Shown here piece after piece: positions 27,993-37,164 of a DNA stretch of 47,401 bases (positions are counted from its first letter, which is position 1; each line of letters starts with the position of its first letter). Source of the DNA: Burkholderiaceae bacterium (GTDB lineage: Bacteria; Pseudomonadota; Gammaproteobacteria; Burkholderiales; Burkholderiaceae_C); contig JAFEHU010000050.1 of assembly GCA_017848435.1 (NCBI GenBank), positions 1 through 47,401 of the forward strand. The letters run 5' to 3'. A program made the translations under genes and the position numbers. Under the pieces are notes generated by a model. It saw only the letters and a program-made list of their open reading frames with translations. It searched no databases and was not told where the DNA came from.

Positions 27993-28019
27993 AAAAAGCC
28001 CGCTGCATGCGGGCTTTTT
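27993..28019. terminator. Bidirectional terminator between cytochrome c and NUDIX genes
   Basis: AAAAAGCCCGC pairs with GCGGGCTTTTT around TGCAT. T runs on both strands serve the two convergent genes. Confidence 0.92.
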
Positions 28020-28576
28020 CATGTCACGTCCACGCTGTGGAAGCCAATGTGGCCGTTCTTGCGGTCTGAAAAATAGCGCTGCAAGGCCTCCCGCACGGTG
28101 CGAAAAGCCAGTTCCTCCCAGGGAATGTCCTGCTCATTGAACATGCGGGCTTCGATCGTTTCGTGCCCTGGGCTAAACACGGTGCTGCGCAAACGCGCCA
28201 GATAGAACAGGTGAACCTGCCCGACGTGGACCACATTCATCACCGCGAACAGGGGCCCCATGTCAATGTTGGCGCCAGACTCCTCGTCGGTTTCACGTGC
28301 GGCGCCCTGAGTGCTGGTTTCTCCCAGCTCCATGAACCCTGCGGGCAAGGTCCACTTGCCCCAACGGGGCTCAATGTTGCGTTTGCACAGCAACACCTGT
28401 TCCTGGCCGGGTGGCCCCCAAAGGGGGATCGTGCCGACCACGTTCAGTGGGTTCTCGTAGTGGATGGTGTGGCAGACGGTGCAGACAGCACGTTGCCGGG
28501 TGTCGCCATCGTCAGGGACGCGGTATGCAACCGCTGCGCCGCAAGCGCGGCAGTGTCGAATCGGGGGTCTGAGCAT
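28019..28576 (-). CDS. NUDIX hydrolase with N-terminal zinc ribbon
   Basis: The 185-residue protein has a four-cysteine zinc ribbon (CRACG at 9-13, CTVCH at about 32-36). The Nudix box GFMELGETSTQGAARETDEESG follows (about 80-101), holding the G-x5-E-x7-REx2EExG pattern for metal-dependent cleavage of a nucleoside-diphosphate-linked substrate. The zinc ribbon resembles that of NudC-like and related pyrophosphohydrolases. The substrate is unknown. The stop lies inside the right arm of the shared terminator. Confidence 0.9.
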   Translation of the reverse strand: MLRPPIRHCRACGAAVAYRVPDDGDTRQRAVCTVCHTIHYENPLNVVGTIPLWGPPGQEQVLLCKRNIEPRWGKWTLPAGFMELGETSTQGAARETDEESGANIDMGPLFAVMNVVHVGQVHLFYLARLRSTVFSPGHETIEARMFNEQDIPWEELAFRTVREALQRYFSDRKNGHIGFHSVDVT

Positions 28577-28944
28577 GCCGGGAGTGTACGGCGTAGCCAG
28601 AAATGGCTTGGGGTGCCAGAGAGGGTGACAAGGGCCTCAGCAGTGAAAGTAACCTGTCTTTTGGTGTGAGGCCCAGTTGTTTGGGCGGGTGGCGGTGGTG
28701 GGCTGGCCCGTTGAGGGCAGGTACCGGCCGCAAGGGATGGGTGTCAGCAAGCCCGGGCGGGCGAGCGCCGACGGTCACGATCGTCTTTTTTCCAGCTGTT
28801 GGTGTGTGTCTTGTCCATGGTGGTCTGTCCTTTGTGCCAATACAACGTGGCCACGGTACGGAACGTTGACACGATTTCTTCTTCGGGCGTGTAACGATTT
28901 GCAAGCCGCTTGTGGCAACAGGTGCAAATGCCGGTGGACAAAAA
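28577..28944. other. Gap without a recognisable gene
   Basis: Several open frames of 60-170 codons cross this stretch on both strands, but none has a family motif. The one item with a good ribosome binding site is a 24-codon frame on the minus strand, listed separately. Confidence 0.4.
28744..28818 (-). CDS. Possible highly charged micropeptide
   Basis: A 24-codon frame begins with ATG 28818, preceded by AAAGGA at nine bases, and encodes MDKTHTNSWKKDDRDRRRSP followed by four residues ending in Cys. Half the residues are charged. The frame is open for another 43 codons upstream, so the ATG choice rests on the ribosome binding site. No function is known to me. Confidence 0.25.
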   Translation of the reverse strand: MDKTHTNSWKKDDRDRRRSPARAC

Positions 28945-28978
28945 CAAAGGCCCCGTTCACAGGGGTGAACGGGGCCTT
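28943..28978 (-). terminator. Terminator of tRNA-Ser
   Basis: A perfect 13-bp stem AAGGCCCCGTTCA/TGAACGGGGCCTT with a six-base loop is followed on the minus strand by TGTTTT, 38 bases past the tRNA. Confidence 0.88.
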
Positions 28979-29015
28979 GCTGACATCAATTTTGGGCAGC
29001 GGTCACGCTGCGCTC

Positions 29016-29105
29016 TGGCGGAGAGGGCGGGATTCGAACCCGCGGAGGGAATTACCCCTCACACGCTTTCCAGGCGTGCGACTTAAACCGCTCATCCACC
29101 TCTCC
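29016..29105 (-). tRNA. tRNA-Ser (anticodon GGA)
   Basis: Class II tRNA with a long variable arm: acceptor GGAGAGG/CCTCTCC, anticodon stem CACGC/GCGTG with loop CTGGAAA, variable arm GAGGGGTAATTCCCTC, T-arm CGGG-TTCGAAT-CCCG, discriminator G and encoded CCA. It reads UCC and UCU. Confidence 0.96.
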
Positions 29106-29121
29106 GAAGCCCACGATTGTA

Positions 29122-29499
29122 TCAGCGGGAAGGGGTGCTTTGAGGCAAGGCATGCCGTTTCAGTTCGTCGATGGACACGGCTGCCAGTGCCTGCAGGTGG
29201 GTGGATTCCAGCACCACCGGCGGCGCCACGCCGGCGTCCAGGGCTTCTTTCCAGCGGTTGACACACAGGCACCAGCGGTCACCGGCCTTGAGTCCGGGGA
29301 AGCGCCATTCCGGGCGGGGTGTGACGAGGTCGTTGCCACGCGACAGCGAGTAGTCGAGAAAAGCCTGCGTCATGCGGGCGCAGACCACATGGGTACCATG
29401 GTCAGCGGCATCGGTGTTGCAGCAACCGTCCCGGAAAAAGCCGGTAAGGGGCGCGTAGGAGCAGGGGACCAGTTCGGTGTGCAGGACGTTCAGTGGCAT
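29122..29499 (-). CDS. DUF2237 family protein
   Basis: The 125-residue protein begins MPLNVLHTELVPCSYAPLTGFFRDGCCNT and has GTHVVCARMTQAFLDYSLSRGNDL and GLKAGDRWCLCVNRWKEA, the conserved blocks of DUF2237. Several conserved cysteines suggest metal or redox chemistry, but the function of the family is not established. It follows the SPFH gene by six bases and is probably its last operon partner. Confidence 0.9.
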   Translation of the reverse strand: MPLNVLHTELVPCSYAPLTGFFRDGCCNTDAADHGTHVVCARMTQAFLDYSLSRGNDLVTPRPEWRFPGLKAGDRWCLCVNRWKEALDAGVAPPVVLESTHLQALAAVSIDELKRHALPQSTPSR

Positions 29500-29505
29500 G
29501 GTGGC

Positions 29506-30420
29506 TCAGGCCGATTTGTGCGACTGGACCATGGTCATGGCCGAGGCGATCAGGGTGGACACCTCGGCCATGTTGCTGGGCACCACGAGCGTGGTGGTCG
29601 CATCGGCGGCAACCCGGCTGTAGGCCTCGACGGCTTTTTCGGCCACTTTCAGCTGCACCGCCTGTTCGCCGCCGGGCTGGCGGATGGCGGCAGCGATGCG
29701 TTCGATGGCCATGGCGGTGGCGTCGGCCACGGCAGTGATGGACGCGGCCTCACCCTGTGCGTTGTTGATGGCGGCCTGTTTCTCGCCTTCAGAACGGGCG
29801 ATGAAGGCCTCGCGCTCGCCGGTGGCGATGTTGATCTGCTCCTGGCGCCGGCCTTCTGACGCGGCAATCAATGCGCGCTTCTCGCGCTCGGCGGTGATCT
29901 GCGCCTGCATGGCGTGCAGGATGGCGGCCGGTGGGGTCAGGTCCTTGATCTCGTAGCGCAGCACTTTCACGCCCCAGTTCAGGGCAGCCTCGTCAATGGC
30001 GGCGACCACCTGCGCGTTGATGATGTCGCGCTCCTCGAAGGTCTTGTCCAACTCCAGCTTGCCGATCACGCTGCGGAGTGAGGTTTGTGCCAACTGCGAG
30101 ATGGCGACCAGGTAGTTGGACGAGCCATAGCTGGCGCGCATGGCGTCGGTCACCTGGAAGTACAGGATGCCGTCCACCTGCAACTGGGTGTTGTCGCGTG
30201 TGATGCAGACCTGGCTGGGCACGTCGAGCGGAATCTCTTTCAGGCTGTGTTTGTAGGCCACCCGGTCGATGAAGGGGATGATGAACTTCAGGCCTGGCGT
30301 CAGCGTGCGGTCGTACTTGCCAAGGCGCTCCACCACCCAGGCGTTTTGCTGCGGCACGATCTTGAAGGTGCGGACAATGAAGATGATGGCGATGACGCCC
30401 AGAACCAGTGCTATTTCCAT
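29506..30420 (-). CDS. SPFH/stomatin-like membrane protein (QmcA-like)
   Basis: The 304-residue protein has one N-terminal membrane helix (ALVLGVIAIIFIV). The SPFH/band-7 domain follows (about 25-180: KIVPQQNAWVVERLGKYDRTLTPGLKFIIPF, RSVIGKLELDKTFEERDIIN). A long Ala/Glu-rich coiled coil (about 190-250, with repeated A-R-S-E-G-E-K-Q-A) ends the protein. Such proteins oligomerise into membrane microdomain scaffolds and influence membrane proteases. I start at ATG 30420; the frame is open far upstream but is not SPFH-like there. An NfeD protein is encoded just upstream, the classic pairing. Confidence 0.94.
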   Translation of the reverse strand: MEIALVLGVIAIIFIVRTFKIVPQQNAWVVERLGKYDRTLTPGLKFIIPFIDRVAYKHSLKEIPLDVPSQVCITRDNTQLQVDGILYFQVTDAMRASYGSSNYLVAISQLAQTSLRSVIGKLELDKTFEERDIINAQVVAAIDEAALNWGVKVLRYEIKDLTPPAAILHAMQAQITAEREKRALIAASEGRRQEQINIATGEREAFIARSEGEKQAAINNAQGEAASITAVADATAMAIERIAAAIRQPGGEQAVQLKVAEKAVEAYSRVAADATTTLVVPSNMAEVSTLIASAMTMVQSHKSA

Positions 30421-30449
30421 CGAAGACCTCTTTAAAAAATGACGCGGAA

Positions 30450-30893
30450 TCAGCTTGCCGTGGCAGCGGGCAGGGGAACCAGTACCAACACACTGCCTTC
30501 CACCGCGGCCACCGTGTGCGGCCCCGCCTGGGGCGTGGCACCAGCCTGCAGCCGGGCTTGCCACTGGCTGCCCCGGTAGGTCACGCGGCTGGTTCGGTCG
30601 GCTTCCCAGTGTGCAACGTGGAGTTGCGCGCCCACGTCCATGTTCACGTCGCGGTTGGCCGACGCCGGGGCAGAGGGGGGCGCACTGGCGCGTTTGGCGT
30701 ACCAGAGGCCGGTGCCGATACCGCCCACCAGTGCCGCAACCACAATCTGCGCGGTCAGCCCCAGGCCGAGGTGGGTTGCCACGGCGGCTGCGGCCAGGCC
30801 GAGGGCGACCATCAGCAGGTAAAACGTGCCGGTGGCCAGCTCGATGGCCACTGCGCTGCCCGCCAGCAGCCACCAAATCGTCGAATCTGCCAT
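30450..30893 (-). CDS. NfeD-like membrane protein
   Basis: The 147-residue protein has two to three membrane helices (WWLLAGSAVAIELATGTFYLLMVALGLAAAAVA and AQIVVAALVGGIGTGLW). A C-terminal OB-fold NfeD domain follows, with DVGAQLHVAHWEADRTSRVTYRGSQWQARL. NfeD short forms partner SPFH proteins such as QmcA/YbbK. The ATG at 30893 has GAGGGTGAG just upstream. It is the first gene of the NfeD-SPFH-DUF2237 unit. Confidence 0.9.
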   Translation of the reverse strand: MADSTIWWLLAGSAVAIELATGTFYLLMVALGLAAAAVATHLGLGLTAQIVVAALVGGIGTGLWYAKRASAPPSAPASANRDVNMDVGAQLHVAHWEADRTSRVTYRGSQWQARLQAGATPQAGPHTVAAVEGSVLVLVPLPAATAS

Positions 30894-31040
30894 CTCACCC
30901 TCTCGTGTCGTGTGAATGCCCATTTTGGGACAAAAGCGTGGCCCTGCCACGGCAGTGACGCGTAATTTCCTTACACTTCGCGGCTTATCCGGAATTTCCG
31001 GTGTTGCCCCTTGCCCTTTTTTGCACCTGCCGAGGCCTGA

Positions 31041-33323
31041 ATGAAATTCCGTTTCCCCATCATCATCATCGATGAAGATTTCCGCTCCGAAAACACCTCG
31101 GGTCTGGGCATCCGGGCCATGGCACAGGCCATTGAGGCCGAGGGGTTCGAGGTGCTGGGCGTCACCAGCTACGGCGACCTGAGCCAGTTTGCGCAGCAGC
31201 AGTCGCGCGCCAGCGCGTTCATTTTGTCGATCGACGACGAAGAGTTCACCGTTGGGCCCGACCTGGACCCGGCCGTGCTGAACCTGCGCCACTTCATTGA
31301 AGAAGTGCGCCGCAAAAACCTCGACGTGCCGATTTACGTGTACGGCGAGACCAAAACCTCGCGCCACATTCCGAACGACATCCTGCGCGAACTGCACGGC
31401 TTCATCCACATGTTCGAGGACACGCCGGAGTTCGTGGCGCGCCACATCATCCGCGAGGCCAAGAGCTACCTGGAAGGTGTGCAGCCCCCGTTTTTCAAGG
31501 CGCTGCTGGACTACGCCGAAGACGGCTCGTATTCCTGGCACTGCCCCGGCCATTCGGGTGGCGTGGCGTTTCTGAAAAGCCCGGTGGGCCAGATGTTCCA
31601 CCAGTTCTTTGGCGAGAACATGCTGCGTGCCGACGTCTGCAATGCGGTGGAAGAGTTGGGCCAGCTGCTGGACCACGACGGCGCCATCGGTGCCAGTGAA
31701 CGCAATGCGGCCCGCATCTTCAACGCCGACCACTGCTTCTTTGTGACCAACGGCACCAGCACCTCCAACAAGATGGTCTGGCACCACACGGTGGCGCCAG
31801 ACGACGTGGTGGTGGTGGACCGCAACTGCCACAAGAGCGTGTTGCACGCCATCATCATGACCGGCGCGGTGCCGGTGTTTCTGAAACCGACGCGCAACCA
31901 CTTTGGCATCATCGGGCCGATCCCCAAGAGCGAGTTTGAGCCAGCCGCCATCAAGGCCAAGATCAAAGCCAACCCGCTGCTCAAGGGCGTGGATGCCGAC
32001 AAGGTCAAGCCACGCGTGTTGACGCTCACCCAGTCCACTTACGACGGCGTGCTCTACAACACCGAGACGGTGAAGTCCATGCTGGACGGCTATGTGGAGA
32101 ACCTGCACTTTGACGAAGCCTGGTTGCCCCACGCCGCGTTCCACCCCTTCTATGGCAGCTACCACGCCATGGGCAAGAAGCGGGCGCGGCCCAAACACGC
32201 GGTGGTGTATGCCACGCAGTCCATCCACAAACTGCTGGCCGGCATCAGCCAGGCCAGCCATGTGCTGGTGCAGGACTCGCAGACCGTCAAGCTGGACCGC
32301 CACCTCTTCAACGAGGCCTACCTGATGCACACCAGCACCAGCCCGCAGTACAGCATCATTGCCAGCTGCGACGTGGCCGCCGCGATGATGGAGCCACCCG
32401 GTGGCACCGCGCTGGTGGAGGAAAGCATTGCCGAAGCGCTCGACTTCCGCCGTGCCATGCGCAAGATCGACGCCGAGTACGGCGACGACTGGTGGTTCAA
32501 GGTCTGGGGCCCCGAGAAACTGGTGGACGAAGGCGTGGGCCGCTCGGACGACTGGGTCATCAAGGGCGAGAGCAAAAACGGCAAGGCCGGCACCAACTGG
32601 CACGGCTTTGGCAAGATGGCGGCGGGCTTCAACATGCTGGACCCGATCAAGTCCACCATCGTCACGCCCGGCATGGACCTGAACGGCAAGTTTGCCAAGA
32701 CTGGCATCCCGGCCAGCATCGTCACCAAATTCCTGGCCGAGCACGGCGTGGTGGTGGAGAAGACCGGCCTCTACAGCTTCTTCATCATGTTCACCATTGG
32801 CATCACCAAGGGCCGCTGGAACAGCATGCTGACCGCGCTGCAGCAGTTCAAGGACGACTACGCCAAGAACCAGCCGATGTGGCGCGTGTTGCCCGAGTTC
32901 GTGCAGAAGTACCCACGCTACGAAAAAATGGGCCTGGCCGACCTGTGCCAGCACGTGCACGCGCTCTATGCCAAGTACGACATTGCCCGCCTCACCACCG
33001 ACATGTACCTGAGCGATTTGACGCCCGCCATGAAGCCGAGCGACGCCTACGCCCACATCGCGCTGCGCCAGACCGAGCGGGTGGAGATTGACGCGCTGGA
33101 AGGCCGCATCACGGTCGGTTTGGTCACGCCTTACCCACCGGGCATTCCGCTGTTGATCCCGGGGGAGGTGTTCAACAAGAAGATCGTGGACTACCTCAAG
33201 TTCGCCCGCGAGTTCAACGCGCAGTGCCCCGGTTTCGAGACCGACATCCATGGCCTGGTGGAAGCGGAAGACGCCGATGGCAAGAAGCGCTACTACGCCG
33301 ACTGCGTGAAGCAGGGGGTGTGA
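31041..33323 (+). CDS. PLP-dependent Orn/Lys/Arg decarboxylase
   Basis: The 760-residue protein matches the AdiA/CadA/SpeC group in length. It has a flavodoxin-like wing domain (1-130, FPIIIIDEDFRSENTSGLGI), a PLP core with WHCPGHSGG (166-174), FHPFYGSYHAM, and SIHKLLAGISQAS where Lys397 forms the Schiff base. The C-terminal domain contains PYPPGIPLLIPGE. It decarboxylates a basic amino acid to the diamine; substrate choice between lysine, arginine and ornithine is not clear from the sequence. No antiporter gene accompanies it, so a biosynthetic polyamine role is as likely as acid resistance. It diverges from the NfeD operon. Confidence 0.93.
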   Translation: MKFRFPIIIIDEDFRSENTSGLGIRAMAQAIEAEGFEVLGVTSYGDLSQFAQQQSRASAFILSIDDEEFTVGPDLDPAVLNLRHFIEEVRRKNLDVPIYVYGETKTSRHIPNDILRELHGFIHMFEDTPEFVARHIIREAKSYLEGVQPPFFKALLDYAEDGSYSWHCPGHSGGVAFLKSPVGQMFHQFFGENMLRADVCNAVEELGQLLDHDGAIGASERNAARIFNADHCFFVTNGTSTSNKMVWHHTVAPDDVVVVDRNCHKSVLHAIIMTGAVPVFLKPTRNHFGIIGPIPKSEFEPAAIKAKIKANPLLKGVDADKVKPRVLTLTQSTYDGVLYNTETVKSMLDGYVENLHFDEAWLPHAAFHPFYGSYHAMGKKRARPKHAVVYATQSIHKLLAGISQASHVLVQDSQTVKLDRHLFNEAYLMHTSTSPQYSIIASCDVAAAMMEPPGGTALVEESIAEALDFRRAMRKIDAEYGDDWWFKVWGPEKLVDEGVGRSDDWVIKGESKNGKAGTNWHGFGKMAAGFNMLDPIKSTIVTPGMDLNGKFAKTGIPASIVTKFLAEHGVVVEKTGLYSFFIMFTIGITKGRWNSMLTALQQFKDDYAKNQPMWRVLPEFVQKYPRYEKMGLADLCQHVHALYAKYDIARLTTDMYLSDLTPAMKPSDAYAHIALRQTERVEIDALEGRITVGLVTPYPPGIPLLIPGEVFNKKIVDYLKFAREFNAQCPGFETDIHGLVEAEDADGKKRYYADCVKQGV

Positions 33324-33379
33324 GCATCAGCCGCCAAGCGCCCTGGCTTAAGCGCTGGCTGGTGTTGCTTGCGGGAAAA

Positions 33380-33442
33380 GTATTGCTCCTGAATCAGGAG
33401 CAATACCATGAGGTTTCACTAAGGCTTGAGGCCTATTTGACC
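33380..33442 (+). repeat. Dispersed two-hairpin repeat, copy C
   Basis: GCTC (33385-33388), nine bases, GAGC (33398-33401), sixteen bases, ACTAAGGCT (33418-33426), then TGAGGCCTATTTGACC. The first hairpin is extended to a perfect 13-bp inverted repeat (33380-33406). Both arms changed from GCTA/TAGC to GCTC/GAGC, preserving pairing. It lies between convergent decarboxylase and fabI genes. Confidence 0.82.
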
Positions 33443-33492
33443 TGAAGACGGCACTGTGGGGGCGTTGTGAGGCGCCAAACCACGCCCGCGAT

Positions 33493-34293
33493 TCAGCTGG
33501 CCGCCGGTTCGGCGATGCCGCCCACCACATGACTGAAGCCACCGTCCACGTAGGTGATCTCGGCGGTCACGCCAGCGGCCAGGTCGCTCATCAAAAATGC
33601 GGCCACGTTGCCCACGTCTTCGATCGTCACGTTGCGGCGGATCGGTGAGGCTTCGGCCACCACACTCAAAATCTTGCCAAAGCCCTTGATGCCACTGGCG
33701 GCCAGCGTTTTGATGGGGCCGGCGCTGATGCCGTTGGCGCGCAGGCCGCGGCCTTTGGAGCCGAGCGATTCGGCCAGGTAACGCACAGAAGCTTCGAGCG
33801 ATGCCTTGGCCAGCCCCATGGTGTTGTAGTTCGGCACGGTGCGGATCGCGCCGAGGTAGGTCAGCGTCAGCAGTGCGGCCTTGTCGTTCAGGTAGGGCAG
33901 GGCGGCCTTGGCCATGGCCGGGAAGCTGTAGGCGCTGATGTCGTGCGCCACCTTGAAGCCGTCGCGGCTCAGGCCTTCCAGGAAGTCGCCGGCAATGGCT
34001 TCGCGCGGTGCGTAGCCGATGCTGTGCACAAAGCCGTCAAAGGTCGGCCAGGTCTGGGCGAGGTCGGTGAAGAGTTTTTCAATCTGCGCGTCGTCGCCCA
34101 CGTCGCAGTCAAAAATGAGCGTGGAGTTGAAATCGGCTGCGAATTCGGTGATGCGGTCTTTGAAACGTTCGCCCACGTAGCTGAAGGCGAGTTCGGCGCC
34201 CTGCGCGTGGCAGGCCTTGGCAATGCCGTAGGCGATGGAGCGGTTGCTCAGCACGCCGGTGATCAACAATTTTTTGCCGGTGAGAAAACCCAT
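33493..34293 (-). CDS. fabI: Enoyl-ACP reductase (NADH)
   Basis: FabI reduces trans-2-enoyl-ACP in the last step of fatty-acid elongation. The 266-residue SDR protein has [17 protein letters not shown] for nucleotide binding, [12 protein letters not shown], the catalytic Tyr156-x6-Lys163 (YNTMGLAK) with the same numbering as E. coli, and [14 protein letters not shown]. This is the triclosan-target type. It diverges from the yejA-like gene with under 40 bases between. Confidence 0.97.
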   Translation of the reverse strand: MGFLTGKKLLITGVLSNRSIAYGIAKACHAQGAELAFSYVGERFKDRITEFAADFNSTLIFDCDVGDDAQIEKLFTDLAQTWPTFDGFVHSIGYAPREAIAGDFLEGLSRDGFKVAHDISAYSFPAMAKAALPYLNDKAALLTLTYLGAIRTVPNYNTMGLAKASLEASVRYLAESLGSKGRGLRANGISAGPIKTLAASGIKGFGKILSVVAEASPIRRNVTIEDVGNVAAFLMSDLAAGVTAEITYVDGGFSHVVGGIAEPAAS

Positions 34294-34330
34294 GAATCTG
34301 TCCTAGAGAAAAACTGTGCAGAATTGTCGC

Positions 34331-36127
34331 ATGCGAGGTTTTGTGTTGAGTTGCCTGTGGTTCTGCTGTGTGCCGACCTGGGCCGCGCATGGCTATGCGC
34401 TGTGGGGCGACCTGAAATACCCCGCCGGCTTTGCCCATTTCGGCTACGTGAACCCCGACGCACCCAAGGGCGGCGAGATCCGGCTGGTGAGCAACTTGCG
34501 CACCTCCACCTTCGACAAGTACAACCCCTTCACCATCAAGGGCTCGGCGCCGGCGTATTTGGCCAACCTGATGTTCGACTCGCTGCTGACCGGCGCGCTG
34601 GACGAAACCGGCTCCGGCTACGGCCTGCTGGCCAATGACGTGGTGGTGGCCCCCGACGGCCTGAGCGCCACCTTCCGCCTGCGGCCCGAGGCGCGCTTTC
34701 ACAACGGCGATGCGGTGCTCGCCGCCGACGTGAAGCACAGCTACGACACGCTGATGGGCCCCTTCACCTCGCCCGCCTACAAAACCTTGCTGGACGACGT
34801 GGCCGGCATCGACGTGCTGGACGAGCGCACCGTGCGTTACCGCTTCAAGAAGCCCAACCGCGAACTCCCCATCACCGTGGGCGGGCTGCCGGTGTTCAGC
34901 CAGAAATGGGGCATGCAGAACGGCAAGGCCAAGCCGTTTGACCAGGTGGTGACCGACATCCCGATTGGCAGCGGCCCCTACAAAATTGGCCCGGTGCGTT
35001 TTGGCAAAGACATCACCTACGTGCGCGACCCGGCCTACTGGGCCAAAGACCTCGCCGTGAAGCGTGGCATGGACAATTTCGACCGCATCACCGTCAAGAT
35101 CTACAAAGACAACACCGCCCGGCTGGAAGCGCTGAAGGCGGGTGAATTTGATTTGATGCGCTTCTTCTCGGCCGGCGACTGGGCGCGCCGCGTCAATGGC
35201 AAACGTTTTGACACCGGCGAACTGGTCAAGGGCGAGTTCAAACACCGCCAGCCGTCGGGTTTCCAAAGCTACGTGCTCAACACCCGCCGCAGCCAGTTCC
35301 AGGACGTGCGGGTGCGGCAGGCCCTGGGCCTGGCCATGGACTACGAGTGGATGAACCGGCAGATGTTCTACAACGCCTACCAGCGCGTCAACGGCCTGTT
35401 CGGCAACACCGACTGCCAGGCCACTGGCTTGCCCGGTGCCGAAGAACTGGCCCTGCTTTCGCCGCTGCGCAAAGACATTCCTGCCGCCGCCTTGGGCCCC
35501 ATGACGGTGCCGCCGCGCACCGACGGTGATTCGTCGCTGCGCGCCAACCTGCGCCGTGCCCAGGCGTTGCTGAAAGAAGCCGGCTGGGAGGTGCGTGACG
35601 GTGTGCTGCGCAACGCCAAAAACGAACCCTTTGTGATCGAGTACCTGGACAGCAACGAAACCGGCGCCCGTGTGGTCACGCCCTGGGCGCGCAACCTGGA
35701 GAAGATCGGCATCACGCTGAAGTTCCGGCCGGTGGACTTTGCGCTCTACCAGCAGCGGCTGCAGAAATTCGAGTTCGACATCACCACGCTGGCTTACCAG
35801 GGCAGCCACAGCCCCGGCCAGGAGTTGGCCGACCTGTTTGGCAGCAAGGCGGCCGACACCGAAGACTCGGGCAACCACACCGGCATCAAGAACCCCGCCG
35901 TGGACGCGCTGATTGCCAGAATCACCGCCGCCAAAACCAAGGCCGAGCTGCTGCCCGCCTGCCGCGCACTGGAACGAGTGATTGCCCACAGCCACATCCT
36001 CATCCCGCAGTGGACGGCCGGCACCCACCGCCTGGCCTACAACACCCGCCGGCTCGCCAGCCCCGCCAGCATGCCGCCGTACGCACCGGGCGAAATCTGG
36101 GCGATTGAAACCTGGTGGGCAAGATAA
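34331..36127 (+). CDS. yejA: YejA-like oligopeptide ABC transporter binding protein
   Basis: The protein of about 598 residues has a short signal peptide (MRGFVLSCLWFCCVPTWA) and the SBP family 5 fold. YALWGDLKYPAGFAHFGYVNPDAPKGGEIRL marks the YejA branch; PFTIKGSAPAYLANLMFDSLLTGALDE, FHNGDAVLAADV and GSGPYKIGPVRFGKDITYVRDPAYWAKDL follow. Start ATG 34331 is preferred; GTG 34316 would add five residues. It begins a four-gene run yejA-yejB-yejE-yejF with gaps of a few bases. YejABEF imports oligopeptides, including the antibiotic microcin C, in E. coli. Confidence 0.94.
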   Translation: MRGFVLSCLWFCCVPTWAAHGYALWGDLKYPAGFAHFGYVNPDAPKGGEIRLVSNLRTSTFDKYNPFTIKGSAPAYLANLMFDSLLTGALDETGSGYGLLANDVVVAPDGLSATFRLRPEARFHNGDAVLAADVKHSYDTLMGPFTSPAYKTLLDDVAGIDVLDERTVRYRFKKPNRELPITVGGLPVFSQKWGMQNGKAKPFDQVVTDIPIGSGPYKIGPVRFGKDITYVRDPAYWAKDLAVKRGMDNFDRITVKIYKDNTARLEALKAGEFDLMRFFSAGDWARRVNGKRFDTGELVKGEFKHRQPSGFQSYVLNTRRSQFQDVRVRQALGLAMDYEWMNRQMFYNAYQRVNGLFGNTDCQATGLPGAEELALLSPLRKDIPAAALGPMTVPPRTDGDSSLRANLRRAQALLKEAGWEVRDGVLRNAKNEPFVIEYLDSNETGARVVTPWARNLEKIGITLKFRPVDFALYQQRLQKFEFDITTLAYQGSHSPGQELADLFGSKAADTEDSGNHTGIKNPAVDALIARITAAKTKAELLPACRALERVIAHSHILIPQWTAGTHRLAYNTRRLASPASMPPYAPGEIWAIETWWAR

Positions 36128-36130
36128 GCC

Positions 36131-37159
36131 ATGTTCGTCTACATCCTCAAACGCCTGTTGCTGATGGTGCCCACATTGCTGGGTGTGCTGCTCATTACTT
36201 TTGCGGTGGTGCAGTTCGTGCCCGGTGGCCCGGTGGAGCAGTACCTGGCCGAGGCCAAGGCCGGCTCAGGCACCGGCGGCGCGGAAGGCGGGCTGAGCTA
36301 CCGCGGCGCGCAGGGCGTGGACCCGAAGCGCGTCGAGCAGATCAAGGCGCTGTACGGTTTTGACAAACCCGCGCACGAGCGCTTCTTCCAGATGTTGGGG
36401 CAGTTTGCGCGCTTCGATCTGGGCAAGAGCTTTTTTCAGAACAAGGACGTGTCGCAGCTGATTTGGGAAAAGCTGCCGGTCTCCATCAGCCTGGGGCTGT
36501 GGACCTTCTTCATCAGCTACCTCATTGCGGTGCCGCTGGGCGTGGCCAAGGCCGTGCGGGCGGGATCGCGGTTTGACCTGGTGACCACGCTGCTGGTGCT
36601 GGTGGGTTATGCCATTCCCGGCTTTGTGTTGGGCGTGGCCTTGCTGGTGATCTTTGGCGGGCAGCTCCAATGGTTTCCGCTGCGCGGGCTCACCTCCAGC
36701 AACTGGGACGAACTCGGTTGGGCTGCGCGCATCACCGATTACCTGTGGCACATCGCGCTGCCCGTCACTGCCATGGTGCTCGGCAGCTTTGCCGTCACCG
36801 CCATGCTGACCAAAAACGCCTTTCTGGAGGAAATTCGCAAGCAGTACGTGGTGACGGCCCGTGCCAAAGGGCTGGGCGAGCGCCAGGTGCTGTGGAAGCA
36901 TGTCTTCCGCAATGCGCTGATCCCCATCGTCACAGGTTTTCCAGCGGCTTTCATCGGTGCTTTCTTCACCGGCGCGCTGCTGATCGAAACTCTGTTCTCG
37001 CTCGACGGCCTGGGCCTGTTGAGTTTTGAGAGCGTGATCCGGCGCGACTACCCGGTGGTGCTGGGCACGCTCTACCTGTTCACGCTGATTGGTTTGGTGA
37101 CCAAGCTGATCTCTGACCTTTGCTACGTGTGGGTTGACCCTCGCGTGAAGTTTGACTGA
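36131..37159 (+). CDS. yejB: Oligopeptide ABC transporter permease YejB
   Basis: The 342-residue permease starts MFVYILKRLLLMVPTLLGV and has six membrane helices. It includes a periplasmic stretch containing KALYGFDKPAHERFFQMLGQFARFDLGKSFFQNKDV, and the EAA loop with TARAKGLGERQVLWKHVFRNALIPI. It starts three bases after yejA. Confidence 0.96.
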   Translation: MFVYILKRLLLMVPTLLGVLLITFAVVQFVPGGPVEQYLAEAKAGSGTGGAEGGLSYRGAQGVDPKRVEQIKALYGFDKPAHERFFQMLGQFARFDLGKSFFQNKDVSQLIWEKLPVSISLGLWTFFISYLIAVPLGVAKAVRAGSRFDLVTTLLVLVGYAIPGFVLGVALLVIFGGQLQWFPLRGLTSSNWDELGWAARITDYLWHIALPVTAMVLGSFAVTAMLTKNAFLEEIRKQYVVTARAKGLGERQVLWKHVFRNALIPIVTGFPAAFIGAFFTGALLIETLFSLDGLGLLSFESVIRRDYPVVLGTLYLFTLIGLVTKLISDLCYVWVDPRVKFD

Positions 37160-37164
37160 GTGCT

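Noticed and set aside
30894-33251. Upstream extension of the NfeD frame by about 780 codons
   Set aside because: It lies antisense to the decarboxylase. NfeD family sequence begins at ATG 30893 with a good ribosome binding site.
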